Shown here: in pieces, positions 45,318-58,313 of the stretch
Position numbering within the stretch: the stretch's first letter is position 1
Layout: each line of letters opens with the position of its first letter
DNA from: Oasisia sp. SBJ-2009
Taxonomy: Eukaryota > Annelida > Polychaeta > Sabellida > Siboglinidae
Assembly: GCA_964017155.1 (NCBI GenBank)
Contig: OZ024861.1
Location: 620,001 to 684,000 of the forward strand
Length of the DNA stretch: 64,000 nucleotides
Direction: 5' to 3'
Made by a program: the position numbers and the translations under genes
Notes under the pieces: model-generated
Seen by the model: the letters and a program-made list of their open reading frames with translations, nothing else
Told to the model about the DNA's origin: nothing
Database searches by the model: none

Positions 45318-48300
45318 TGGCACTAATGTACAAGTTGGACCCACCTCAATGTTGCTATTATATCAGTATTTTTGCCAACATCTGATACTTGATTAAATTA
45401 ATTCTTTCAATTATAATCACCTTGCGCGTATTTATGTTTCATAAACAGCGCGTCTTGGCAAACTTTTGAGGTCGAAAAGACAACGCGATTTGTGCCAGTC
45501 GCAAGCGCACCGGTGCATGTTACTGCGCTGAGCTTATGAAATGAGCGATAAACAGTTTGTTTATGCCGACCGCGCTGTCTTTTCGACCTCAAAAGTCTGC
45601 TAAGACGCGCTGTATATAAAACATAAATATGCGCAAGATGATTATAATTGATAGAATTAACAAAATCAAGTATCAAATGTTGACAAAGATACAGTTATAA
45701 TACCAAAATTGAGGTGGGCCCGACTTGTACATAAATCCCTAGACTTGCGGGCTCGTACCTTCACGCGCACTCTCTCATAAAAGCACGTATACTCTCAATT
45801 TGTTTTCAGTATTTCACTATTTCGCACTTATGTACAAGTCGGACCCACCTCAATGTTGCTATTATATCAGTATTTTTGCCAACATTTGATACTTGATTAA
45901 ATTAATTCATTCAATTATAATCATCTTGCGCGTATTTATGTTTAATAAACAGCGTGTCTTGGCAAACTTTTGAGGTCGAAAAGACAGCGCGATTTGTGCC
46001 AGTCGCAAGCGCAGCGGTGCCTGTTACTCCGTTGAGCATACGAAATGAGCGATCAACAGTTTGTTTATGCCGACCGCGCTGCCTTTTCGACCTCAAAAGT
46101 CTGCTAAGACGCGCTGTATATAAAACATAAATATGCGCAAGATGATTATAGTTAATAGAATTAACAAAATCAAGTATCAAATGTTTGCAAAGATACAGTT
46201 ATAATACCAAAATTGAGGTGGGCCCGACTTGTACATAAGTGCCAACACTTGCGGCGCGTACCTTCACGCGCACTGTCTCATAAAAGCACGTATACTATCA
46301 ATTGTTTTCAGTATTTCACTATTTGGCACTTATGTACAAGTCGGACCCACCTCAATGTTGCTATTATATCAGTATTTTTGCCAACATTTGATACTTGATT
46401 AAATTAATTCTTTCAATTATAATCACCTTGCGCGTATTTATGTTTCATAAACAGCGCGTCTTGGCAAACTTTTGAGGTCGAAAAGACAGCGCGATTTGTG
46501 CCAGTCGCAAGAGCAGCGGTGCATGTTACTGCGCTGAGCGTATGAAATGAGCGATAAACAGTTTGTTTATGCCGACCGCGCTGTCTTTTCGACCTCAAAA
46601 GTCTGCTAAGACGCGCTGTATATAAAACATAAATATGCGCAAGATGATTATAATTGATAGAATTAACAAAATCAAGTATCAAATGTTGACAAAGATACAT
46701 TTATAATACCAAAATTGAGGAGGGCCCGACTTGTACATAAATGCCTAGACTTGCCGGCTGGTACCTTCACGCGCACTCTCTCATAAAAGCACGTATACTC
46801 TCAATTTGTTTTCAGTATTTCACTATTTGGCACTTATGTACAAGTCGGACCCACCTCAATGTTGCTATTATATCAGTATTTTTGCCAACATTTGATACTT
46901 GATTAAATTAATTCATTCAATTATGATCATCTTGCGCGTATTTATGTTTTATAAACAGCGCGTCTTGGCAAACTTTTGAGGTCGAAAAGACAGCGCGATT
47001 TGTGCCAGTCGCAAGCGCAGCGGTGCATGTTACTCCGTTGAGCATACGAAATGAGCGATAAACAGTTTGTTTATGCCGACCGCGCTGCCTTTTCGACCTC
47101 AAAAGTCTGCTAAGACGCGATGTATATAAAACATAAATATGCGCAAGATGATTATAAGTAATAGAATTAACAAAATCAAGTATCAAATGTTGGCAAAGAT
47201 ACAGTTATAATACCAAAATTGAGGTGGGCCCGACTTGTACATAAGTGCCAACACTTGCGGCGCGCACCTTCACGCGCACTGTCTCATAAAAGCACATATA
47301 CTATCAATTGTTTTCAGTATTTCACTATTTGGCACTTATGTACAAGTCGGACCCACCTCAATGTTGCTATGATATCAGTATTTTTGTCAACATGTGATAC
47401 TTGATTAAATTAATTCATTCAATTATAATCATCTTGCGCGTATTTATGTTTTATAAACAGCGCGTCTTGGCAAACTTTTGAGGTCGAAAAGACAGCGCGG
47501 TTTGTGCCAGTCGCAAGCGCAGCGGTGCATGTTATTCCGCTGAGCATACGAAATGAGCGATAAACAGTTTGTTTATGCCGACCGCGCTGTTTTTCGACCT
47601 CAAAAGTCTGCTAAGACGCGCTGTATATAAAACATAAATATGCGCAAGATGATTATAATTGATAGAATTAATAAAATCAAGTATCAAATGTTGGCAAAGA
47701 TACAGTTATAATACCAAAATTAAGGTGGGCCCGACTTGTACATAAGTGCCAACACTTGCGGGCGCGTACCTTCACGCGCACTCTCTCATAAAAGCACGTA
47801 TACTCTCAATTGTTTTCAGTATTTCACTATTTGGCACTAATGTACAAGTTGGACCCACCTCAATGTTGCTATTATATCAGTATTTTTGCCAACATCTGAT
47901 ACTTGATTAAATTAATTCTTTCAATTATAATCACCTTGCGCGTATTTATGTTTCATAAACAGCGCGTCTTGGCAAACTTTTGAGGTCGAAAAGACAACGC
48001 GATTTGTGCCAGTCGCAAGCGCACCGGTGCATGTTACTGCGCTGAGCTTATGAAATGAGCGATAAACAGTTTGTTTATGCCGACCGCGCTGTCTTTTCGA
48101 CCTCAAAAGTCTGCTAAGACGCGCTGTATATAAAACATAAATATGCGCAAGATGATTATAATTGATAGAATTAACAAAATCAAGTATCAAATGTTGACAA
48201 AGATACAGTTATAATACCAAAATTGAGGTGGGCCCGACTTGTACATAAGTGCCAACACTTGCGGCGCGTACCTTCACGCGCACTGTCTCATAAAAGCACG

Positions 48301-51300
48301 TATACTATCAATTGTTTTCAGTATTTCACTATTTGGCACTTATGTACAAGTCGGACCCACCTCAATGTTGCTATTATATCAGTATTTTTGCCAACATTTC
48401 ATACTTGATTAAATTAATTCTTTCAATTATAATCACCTTGCGCGTATTTATGTTTCATAAACAGCGCGTCTTGGCAAACTTTTGAGGTCGAAAAGACAGC
48501 GCGATTTGTGCCAGTCGCAAGAGCAGCGGTGCATGTTACTGCGCTGAGCGTATGAAATGAGCGATAAACAGTTTGTTTATGCCGACCGCGCTGTCTTTTC
48601 GACCTCAAAAGTCTGCTAAGACGCGCTGTATATAAAACATAAATATGCGCAAGATGATTATAATTGATAGAATTAACAAAATCAAGTATCAAATGTTGAC
48701 AAAGATACATTTATAATACCAAAATTGAGGAGGGCCCGACTTGTACATAAATGCCTAGACTTGCCGGCTGGTACCTTCACGCGCACTCTCTCATAAAAGC
48801 ACGTATACTCTCAATTTGTTTTCAGTATTTCACTATTTGGCACTTATGTACAAGTCGGACCCACCTCAATGTTGCTATTATATCAGTATTTTTGCCAACA
48901 TTTGATACTTGATTAAATTAATTCATTCAATTATGATCATCTTGCGCGTATTTATGTTTTATAAACAGCGCGTCTTGGCAAACTTTTGAGGTCGAAAAGA
49001 CAGCGCGATTTGTGCCAGTCGCAAGCGCAGCGGTGCATGTTACTCCGTTGAGCATACGAAATGAGCGATAAACAGTTTGTTTATGCCGACCGCGCTGCCT
49101 TTTCGACCTCAAAAGTCTGCTAAGACGCGATGTATATAAAACATAAATATGCGCAAGATGATTATAAGTAATAGAATTAACAAAATCAAGTATCAAATGT
49201 TGGCAAAGATACAGTTATAATACCAAAATTGAGGTGGGCCCGACTTGTACATAAGTGCCAACACTTGCGGCGCGTACCTTCACGCGCACTGTCTCATAAA
49301 AGCACATATACTATCAATTGTTTTCAGTATTTCACTATTTGGCACTTATGTACAAGTCGGACCCACCTCAATGTTGCTATGATATCAGTATTTTTGTCAA
49401 CATGTGATACTTGATTAAATTAATTCATTCAATTATAATCATCTTGCGCGTATTTATGTTTTATAAACAGCGCGTCTTGGCAAACTTTTGAGGTCGAAAA
49501 GACAGCGCGGTTTGTGCCAGTCGCAAGCGCAGCGGTGCATGTTATTCCGCTGAGCATACGAAATGAGCGATAAACAGTTTGTTTATGCCGACCGCGCTGT
49601 CTTTTCGACCTCAAAAGTCTGCTAAGACGCGCTGTATATAAAACATAAATATGCGCAAGATGATTATAATTGATAGAATTAACAAAATCAAGTATCAAAT
49701 GTTGGCAAAGACACAGTTATAATACCAAAATTCAGGTGGGCCCGACTTGTACATAAGTGCCAACACTTGCGGGCGCGTACCTTCACGCGCACTCTCTCAT
49801 AAAAGCACGTATACTCTCAATTGTTTTCAGTATTTCACTATTTGGCACTTATGTACAAGTTGGACCCACCTCAATGTTGCTATTATATCAGTATTTTTGC
49901 CAACATTTGATACTTGATTAAATTAATTCTTTCAATTATAATCACCTTGCGCGTATTTATGTTTAATAAACAGCGCGTCTTGGCAAACTTTTGAGGTCGA
50001 AAAGACAGCGCGATTTGTGCCAGTCGCAAGAGCAGCGGTGCATGTTACTGCGCTGAGCGTATGAAATGAGCGATAAACAGTTTGTTTATGCCGACCGCGC
50101 TGTCTTTTCGACCTCAAAAGTCTGCTAAGACGCGCTGTATATAAAACATAAATATGCGCAAGATGATTATAATTGATAGAATTAACAAAATCAAGTATCA
50201 AATGTTGACAAAGATACATTTATAATACCAAAATTGAGGAGGGCCCGACTTGTACATAAATGCCTAGACTTGCCGGCTCGTACCTTCACGCGCACTCTCT
50301 CATAAAAGCACGTATACTCTCAATTTGTTTTCAGTATTTCACTATTTGGCACTTATGTACAAGTCGGACCCACCTCAATGTTGCTATTATATCAGTATTT
50401 TTGCCAACATTTGATACTTGATTAAATTCATTCATTCAATTATAATCATCTTGCGCGTATTTATGTTTTATAAACAGCGCGTCTTGGCAAACTTTTGAGG
50501 TCGAAAAGACAGCGCGATTTGTGCCAGTCGCAAGCGCAGCGGTGCCTGTTACTCCGTTGAGCATACGAAATGAGCGATCAACAGTTTGTTTATGCCGACC
50601 GCGCTGCCTTTTCGACCTCAAAAGTCTGCTAAGACGCGCTGTATATAAAACATAAATATGCGCAAGATGATTATAGTTGATAGAATTAACAAAATCAAGT
50701 ATCAAATGTTGGCAAAGATACAGTTATAATACCAAAATTGAGGTGGGCCCGACTTGTACATAAGTGCCAACACTTGCGGCGCGTACCTTCACGCGCACTG
50801 TCTCATAAAAGCACGTATACTATCAATTGTTTTCAGTATTTCACTATTTGGCACTTATGTACAAGTCGGACCCACCTCAATGTTGCTATTATATCAGTAT
50901 TTTTGCCAACATTTGATACTTGATTAAATTAATTCTTTCAATTATAATCACCTTGCGCGTATTTATGTTTCATAAACAGCGCGTCTTGGCAAACTGTTGA
51001 GGTCGAAAAGACAGCGCGATTTGTGCCAGTCGCAAGAGCAGCGGTGCATGTTACTGCGCTGAGCGTATGAAATGAGCGATAAACAGTTTGTTTATGCCGA
51101 CCGCGCTGTCTTTTCGACCTCAAAAGTCTGCTAAGACGCGCTGTATATAAAACATAAATATGCGCAAGATGATTATAATTGATAGAATTAACAAAATCAA
51201 GTATCAAATGTTGACAAAGATACATTTATAATACCAAAATTGAGGAGGGCCCGACTTGTACATAAATGCCTAGACTTGCCGGCTGGTACCTTCACGCGCA

Positions 51301-54300
51301 CTCTCTCATAAAAGCACGTATACTCTCAATTTGTTTTCAGTATTTCACTATTTGGCACTTATGTACAAGTCGGACCCACCTCAATGTTGCTATTATATCA
51401 GTATTTTTGCCAACATTTGATACTTGATTAAATTAATTCATTCAATTATGATCATCTTGCGCGTATTTATGTTTTATAAACAGCGCGTCTTGGCAAACTT
51501 TTGAGGTCGAAAAGACAGCGCGATTTGTGCCAGTCGCAAGCGCAGCGGTGCATGTTACTCCGTTGAGCATACGAAATGAGCGATAAACAGTTTGTTTATG
51601 CCGACCGCGCTGCCTTTTCGACCTCAAAAGTCTGCTAAGACGCGATGTATATAAAACATAAATATGCGCAAGATGATTATAAGTAATAGAATTAACAAAA
51701 TCAAGTATCAAATGTTGGCAAAGATACAGTTATAATACCAAAATTGAGGTGGGCCCGACTTGTACATAAGTGCCAACACTTGCGGCGCGTACCTTCACGC
51801 GCACTGTCTCATAAAAGCACATATACTATCAATTGTTTTCAGTATTTCACTATTTGGCACTTATGTACAAGTCGGACCCACCTCAATGTTGCTATGATAT
51901 CAGTATTTTTGTCAACATGTGATACTTGATTAAATTAATTCATTCAATTATAATCATCTTGCGCGTATTTATGTTTTATAAACAGCGCGTCTTGGCAAAC
52001 TTTTGAGGTCGAAAAGACAGCGCGGTTTGTGCCAGTCGCAAGCGCAGCGGTGCATGTTATTCCGCTGAGCATACGAAATGAGCGATAAACAGTTTGTTTA
52101 TGCCGACCGCGCTGTCTTTTCGACCTCAAAAGTCTGCTAAGACGCGCTGTATATAAAACATAAATATGCGCAAGATGATTATAATTGATAGAATTAACAA
52201 AATCAAGTATCAAATGTTGGCAAAGACACAGTTATAATACCAAAATTCAGGTGGGCCCGACTTGTACATAAGTGCCAACACTTGCGGGCGCGTACCTTCA
52301 CGCGCACTCTCTCATAAAAGCACGTATACTCTCAATTGTTTTCAGTATTTCACTATTTGGCACTTATGTACATGTTGGACCCACCTCAATGTTGCTATTA
52401 TATCAGTATTTTTGCCAACATTTGATACTTGATTAAATTAATTCTTTCAATTATAATCACCTTGCGCGTATTTATGTTTCATAAACAGCGCGTCTTGGCA
52501 AACTTTTGAGGTCGAAAAGACAGCGCGATTTGTGCCAGTCGCAAGAGCAGCGGTGCATGTTACTGCGCTGAGCGTATGAAATGAGCGATAAACAGTTTGT
52601 TTATGCCGACCGCGCTGTCTTTTCGACCTCAAAAGTCTGCTAAGACGCGCTGTATATAAAACATAAATATGCGCAAGATGATTATAGTTGATAGAATTAA
52701 CAAAATCAAGTATCAAATGTTGGCAAAGATACAGTTATAATACCAAAATTGAGGTGGGCCCGACTTGTACATAAGTGCCAACACTTGCGGCGCGTACCTT
52801 CACGCGCACTGTCTCATAAAAGCACATATACTATCAATTGTTTTCAGTATTTCACTATTTGGCACTTATGTACAAGTCGGACCCACCTCAATGTTGCTAT
52901 GATATCAGTATTTTTGTCAACATGTGATACTTGATTAAATTAATTCATTCAATTATAATCATCTTGCGCGTATTTATGTTTTATAAACAGCGCGTCTTGG
53001 CAAACTTTTGAGGTCGAAAAGACAGCGCGGTTTGTGCCAGTCGCAAGCGCAGCGGTGCATGTTATTCCGCTGAGCATACGAAATGAGCGATAAACAGTTT
53101 GTTTATGCCGACCGCGCTGTCTTTTCGACCTCAAAAGTCTGCTAAGACGCGCTGTATATAAAACATAAATATGCGCAAGATGATTATAATTGATAGAATT
53201 AACAAAATCAAGTATCAAATGTTGGCAAAGACACAGTTATAATACCAAAATTCAGGTGGGCCCGACTTGTACATAAGTGCCAACACTTGCGGGCGCGTAC
53301 CTTCACGCGCACTCTCTCATAAAAGCACGTATACTCTCAATTGTTTTCAGTATTTCACTATTTGGCACTTATGTACAAGTTGGACCCACCTCAATGTTGC
53401 TATTATATCAGTATTTTTGCCAACATTTGATACTTGATTAAATTAATTCTTTCAATTATAATCACCTTGCGCGTATTTATGTTTCATAAACAGCGCGTCT
53501 TGGCAAACTTTTGAGGTCGAAAAGACAGCGCGATTTGTGCCAGTCGCAAGAGCAGCGGTGCATGTTACTGCGCTGAGCGTATGAAATGAGCGATAAACAG
53601 TTTGTTTATGCCGACCGCGCTGTCTTTTCGACCTCAAAAGTCTGCTAAGACGCGCTGTATATAAAACATAAATATGCGCAAGATGATTATAGTTGATAGA
53701 ATTAACAAAATCAAGTATCAAATGTTGGCAAAGATACAGTTATAATACCAAAATTGAGGTGGGCCCGACTTGTACATAAGTGCCAACACTTGCGGCGCGT
53801 ACCTTCACGCGCACTGTCTCATAAAAGCACGTATACTATCAATTGTTTTCAGTATTTCACTATTTGGCACTTATGTACAAGTCGGACCCACCTCAATGTT
53901 GCTATTATATCAGTATTTTTGCCAACATTTGATACTTGATTAAATTAATTCTTTCAATTATAATCACCTTGCGCGTATTTATGTTTCATAAACAGCGCGT
54001 CTTGGCAAACTGTTGAGGTCGAAAAGACAGCGCGATTTGTGCCAGTCGCAAGAGCAGCGGTGCATGTTACTGCGCTGAGCGTATGAAATGAGCGATAAAC
54101 AGTTTGTTTATGCCGACCGCGCTGTCTTTTCGACCTCAAAAGTCTGCTAAGACGCGCTGTATATAAAACATAAATATGCGCAAGATGATTATAATTGATA
54201 GAATTAACAAAATCAAGTATCAAATGTTGACAAAGATACATTTATAATACCAAAATTGAGGAGGGCCCGACTTGTACATAAATGCCTAGACTTGCCGGCT

Positions 54301-55372
54301 GGTACCTTCACGCGCACTCTCTCATAAAAGCACGTATACTCTCAATTTGTTTTCAGTATTTCACTATTTGGCACTTATGTACAAGTCGGACCCACCTCAA
54401 TGTTGCTATTATATCAGTTTTTTGCCAACATTTGATACTTGATTAAATTAATTCATTCAATTATGATCATCTTGCGCGTATTTATGTTTTATAAACAGCG
54501 CGTCTTGGCAAACTTTTGAGGTCGAAAAGACAGCGCGATTTGTGCCAGTCGCAAGCGCAGCGGTGCATGTTACTCCGTTGAGCATACGAAATGAGCGATA
54601 AACAGTTTGTTTATGCCGACCGCGCTGCCTTTTCGACCTCAAAAGTCTGCTAAGACGCGATGTATATAAAACATAAATATGCGCAAGATGATTATAAGTA
54701 ATAGAATTAACAAAATCAAGTATCAAATGTTGGCAAAGATACAGTTATAATACCAAAATTGAGGTGGGCCCGACTTGTACATAAGTGCCAACACTTGCGG
54801 CGCGTACCTTCACGCGCACTGTCTCATAAAAGCACATATACTATCAATTGTTTTCAGTATTTCACTATTTGGCACTTATGTACAAGTCGGACCCACCTCA
54901 ATGTTGCTATGATATCAGTATTTTTGTCAACATGTGATACTTGATTAAATTAATTCATTCAATTATAATCATCTTGCGCGTATTTATGTTTTATAAACAG
55001 CGCGTCTTGGCAAACTTTTGAGGTCGAAAAGACAGCGCGGTTTGTGCCAGTCGCAAGCGCAGCGGTGCATGTTATTCCGCTGAGCATACGAAATGAGCGA
55101 TAAACAGTTTGTTTATGCCGACCGCGCTGTCTTTTCGACCTCAAAAGTCTGCTAAGACGCGCTGTATATAAAACATAAATATGCGCAAGATGATTATAAT
55201 TGATAGAATTAACAAAATCAAGTATCAAATGTTGGCAAAGACACAGTTATAATACCAAAATTGAGGTGGGCCCGACTTGTACATAAGTGCCAACACTTGC
55301 GGGCGCGTACCTTCACGCGCACTCTCTCATAAAAGCACGTATACTCTCAATTGTTTTCAGTATTTCACTATT
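45318..55372. repeat. Array domain 5, six-monomer unit of about 3,016 bp
   Basis: The order is F, G, C'D'E, F, C'D'A', C/G-like monomers, C'D'A', mixed, A', mixed, C'D'A'. A' is marked by AAAGACACAGTTATAATACC. The C' monomers at about 50849 and 53865 both carry GGCAAACTGTTGAGG, and the D' monomers that follow are 3,015 bp apart because the second has lost one base (CAGTTTTTTGCC near 54417). A single-base deletion near 47591 (CGCTGTTTTTCGACC) marks one E monomer. Confidence 0.7.
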
Positions 55373-57890
55373 TGGCACTTATGTACAAGTCGGACCCACC
55401 TCAATGTTGCTATTATATCAGTATTTTGGCCAACATTTGATACTTGATTAAATTAATTCTTTCAATTATAATCACCTTGCGCGTATTTATGTTTTATAAA
55501 CAGCGCGTCTTGGCAAACTTTTGAGGTCGAAAAGACAACGCGATTTGTGCCAGTCGCAAGCGCAGCGGTGCATGTTATTCCGCTGAGCATACGAAATGAG
55601 CGATAAACAATTTGTTTATGCCGACCGCGCTGTCTTTTCGACCTCAAAAGTCTGCTAAGACGCGCTGTATATAAAACATAAATATGCGCAAGATGATTAT
55701 AATTGATAGAATTAACAAAATCAAGTATCAAATGTTGGCAAAGATACAGTTATAATACCAAAATTGAGGTGGGCCCGACTTCTACATAAGTGCCAACACT
55801 TGCGGGCGCGTACCTTCACGCGCACTCTCTCATAAAAGCACGTATACTCTCAATTGTTTTCAGTATTTCATTATTTGGCACTTATGTACAAGTCGGACCC
55901 ACCTCAATGTTGCTATTATATCAGTATTTTTGCCAACATTTGATACTTGATTAAATTAATTCATTCAATTATAATCATCTTGCGCGTATCTATGTTTTAT
56001 AAACAGCGCGTCTTGGCAAACTTTTGAGGTCGAAAAGACAGCGCGATTTGTGCCAGTCGCAAGCGCAGCGGTGCATGTTACTACGCTGAGCATACGAAAT
56101 GAGCGATAAACAGTTTGTTTATGCCGACCGCGCTGTCTTTTCGACCTCAAAAGTCTGCTAAGACGCGCTGTATATAAAACATAAATATGCGCAAGATGAT
56201 TATAATTGATAGAATTAACAAAATCAAGTATCAAATGTTGACAAAGATACAGTTATAATACCAAAATTGAGGTGGGCCCGATTTGTACATAAATGCCTAG
56301 ACTTGCGGGCGCGTACCTTCACGCGCACTCTCTCATAAAAGCACGTATACTCTCAATTTGTTTCCAGTATTTCACTATTTGGCACTTATGTACAAGTCGG
56401 ACCCACCTCAATGTTGCTATTATATCAGTATTTTTGTCAACATTTGATACTTGATTAAATTAATTCATTCAATTACAATCATCTTGCGCGTATTTATGTT
56501 TTATAAACAGCGCGTCTTGGCAAACTTTCGAGGTCGAAAAAAACAGCGCGATTTGTGCCAGTCGCAAGCGCAGCGGTGCATGTTATTCCGCTGAGCATAC
56601 GAAATGAGCGATAAACAGTTTGTTTATGCCGACCGCGCTGTCTTTTCGACCTCAAAAGTCTGCTAAGACGCGCTGTATATAAAACATAAATATGCGCAAG
56701 ATGATTATAATTGATAGAATTAACAAAATCAAGTATCAAATGTTGACAAAGATACAGTTATAATACCAAAATTGAGGTGGGCCCGATTTGTACATAAATG
56801 CCTAGACTTGCGGGCGCGTACCTTCACGCGCACTCTCTCATAAAAGCACGTATACTCTCAATTTGTTTCCAGTATTTCACTATTTGGCACTTATGTACAA
56901 GTCGGACCCACCTCAATGTTGCTATTATATCAGTATTTTTGTCAACATTTGATACTTGATTAAATTAAGTCATTCAATTTTAATCATCTTGCGCGTATTT
57001 ATGTTTTATAAACAGCGCGTCTTGGCAAACTTTTGAGGTCGAAAAGACAGCGCGATTTGTGCCAGTCGCAAGCGCAGCGGTGCATGTTATTCCACTGAGT
57101 ATACGAAATGAGCGATAAACAGTTTGTTTATGCCGACCGCGCTGTCTTTTCGACCTCAAAAGTCTGCTAAGACGCGCTGTATATAAAACATAAATATGCG
57201 CAAGATGATTATAATTGATAGAATTAACAAAATCAAGTATCAAATGTTGGCAAAGATACAGTTATAATACCAAAATTGAGGTGGGCCCGACTTGTACATA
57301 AGTGCCAACACTTGCGGGCGCGTACCTTCACGCGCACTCTCTCATAAAAGCACGTATACTCTCAATTGTTTTCAGTATTTCACTATTTGGCCTTATGTAC
57401 AAGTCGGACCCACCTCAATGTTGCTATGATATCAGTATTTTTGTCAACATGTGATACTTGATTAAATTAATTCATTCAATTATAATCATCTTGCGCGTAT
57501 TTATGTTTTATAAACAGCGCGTCTTGGCAAACTTTTGAGGTCGAAAAGACAGCGCGGTTTGTGCCAGTCGCAAGCGCAGCGGTGCATGTTATTCCGCTGA
57601 GCATACGAAATGAGCGATAAACAGTTTGTTTATGCCGACCGCGCTGTCTTTTCAACCTCAAAAGTCTGCTAAGACGCGCTGTATATAAAACATAAATATG
57701 CGCAAGATGATTATAATTGATAGAATTAACAAAATCAAGTATCAAATGTTGGCAAAGATACAGTTATAATACCAAAATTGAGGTGGGCCCGATTTGTACG
57801 TTAATGCCTAGACTTGCGGGCGCGTACCTTCACGCGCACTCTCTCATAAAAGCACGTATACTCTCAATTTGTTTTCAGTATTTCACTATT

Positions 57891-58060
57891 TGGCACTTAT
57901 GTACAAGTCGGACCCACCTCAATGTTGCTATTATATCAGTATTTTTGTCAACATTTGATACTTGATTAAATTAATTCATTCAATTATAATCATCTTGCGC
58001 GTATTTATGTTTTATAAACAGCCCGTCTTGGCAAACTTTTGAGGTCGAAAAGACAGCGCG
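57891..58060 (+). repeat. Left palindrome arm (example monomer)
   Basis: The arm runs from TGGCACTTAT to AGACAGCGCG. It contains GTCGGACCCACCTC, the AT-rich segment TTGATTAAATTAATTC, TCATCTTGCGCGTATTTATG and TTTTGAGGTCGAAAAG. The inner 20 bases and the outer 20 bases match the other arm perfectly. Most mismatches fall in the middle, at 57922-57978. The symmetry can be extended by one base on the outer side (T at 57890 against A at 58314). Confidence 0.95.
58010..58018 (-). promoter_or_regulatory. TATA-like motif in the left arm, opposite strand
   Basis: On the minus strand this reads TTTATAAAA, the mirror position of the right-arm TATATAAAA, and it faces out to the left. In types G, H and I the same place reads TTTATTAAA and in F and C' TTTATGAAA, so the match varies with type. 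It would make each palindrome a divergent pair if functional. No transcription evidence is available. Confidence 0.15.
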
Positions 58061-58080
58061 ATTTGTGCCCGTCGCAAGCG

Positions 58081-58103
58081 CAGCGGTGCATGTTATTCCG
58101 CTG
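58081..58103 (+). repeat. Short dyad in the loop, CAGCGG/CCGCTG
   Basis: Perfect six-base inverted repeat around an 11-base centre, almost at the axis of the large palindrome. Types A and E and most of J-O keep all or most of it. Types B, D, G and I have CCGTTG, which breaks one pair. Types C and H keep five pairs. Type F loses this dyad but creates the perfect ten-base palindrome GCACCGGTGC. Confidence 0.6.
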
Positions 58104-58120
58104 AGCATACGAAATGAGCG

Positions 58121-58137
58121 ATAAACAGTTTGTTTAT
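58121..58137 (+). repeat. Dyad ATAAACA-GTT-TGTTTAT in the loop
   Basis: Seven-base arms around a three-base centre. Most monomers keep it. Types B, G and I lose one arm (GATCAACAG). In type O monomers a G-to-A change extends it to a perfect 17-base palindrome. TAAACA fits the forkhead-factor consensus loosely, but a six-base match in repeated DNA is not evidence of binding. Confidence 0.5.
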
Positions 58138-58143
58138 GCCGAC

Positions 58144-58313
58144 CGCGCTGTCTTTTCGACCTCAAAAGTCTGCTAAGACGCGCTGTATATAAAACATAAA
58201 TATGCGCAAGATGATTATAATTGATAGAATTAACAAAATCAAGTATCAAATGTTGGCAAAGATACAGTTATAATACCAAAATTGAGGTGGGCCCGACTTG
58301 TACATAAGTGCCA
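58144..58313 (-). repeat. Right palindrome arm (example monomer)
   Basis: Read on the minus strand this is the left arm again, about 90% identical and collinear over 170 bp. Fixed differences from the left arm include GGGCCC where the left arm has GGACCC, TTTTGTTAATTC where it has TTAAATTAATTC, and TATATAAAA where it has TTTATAAAA on the matching strand. The same differences occur in nearly every monomer, so the two arms diverged before the array was amplified. Confidence 0.95.
58186..58194 (+). promoter_or_regulatory. TATA-like motif in the right arm
   Basis: TATATAAAA matches the eukaryotic TATA consensus and faces out of the palindrome to the right. It is present in nearly every monomer, although the monomer at about 4072 has TATATCAAA. 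No initiator or downstream element at the usual 25-35 bp is evident, so this is only a sequence match in AT-rich DNA. Confidence 0.2.

Larger units (their letters stand above)
58061..58143 (+). repeat. Palindrome loop, the most type-variable part
   Basis: This 83 bp segment separates the two arms and is not itself one long palindrome. It carries most of the bases that tell monomer types apart: entry (GATTTGTG or GGTTTGTG), centre (GCAGCGGTGCATG, GCAGCGGTGCCTG or GCACCGGTGCATG) and exit (GATAAACAG or GATCAACAG). Two small dyads lie inside it, CAGCGG/CCGCTG and the TAAACA/TGTTTA pair. It is also where several chimeric monomers switch type. Confidence 0.9.

Noticed and set aside
58031..58060. 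Pol III promoter boxes or a tRNA/5S-derived repeat
   Set aside because: GGTCGAAAAG and TGGCAAAC resemble parts of B and A boxes, but neither meets the consensus, the order and spacing are wrong, and no cloverleaf or 5S sequence is present.
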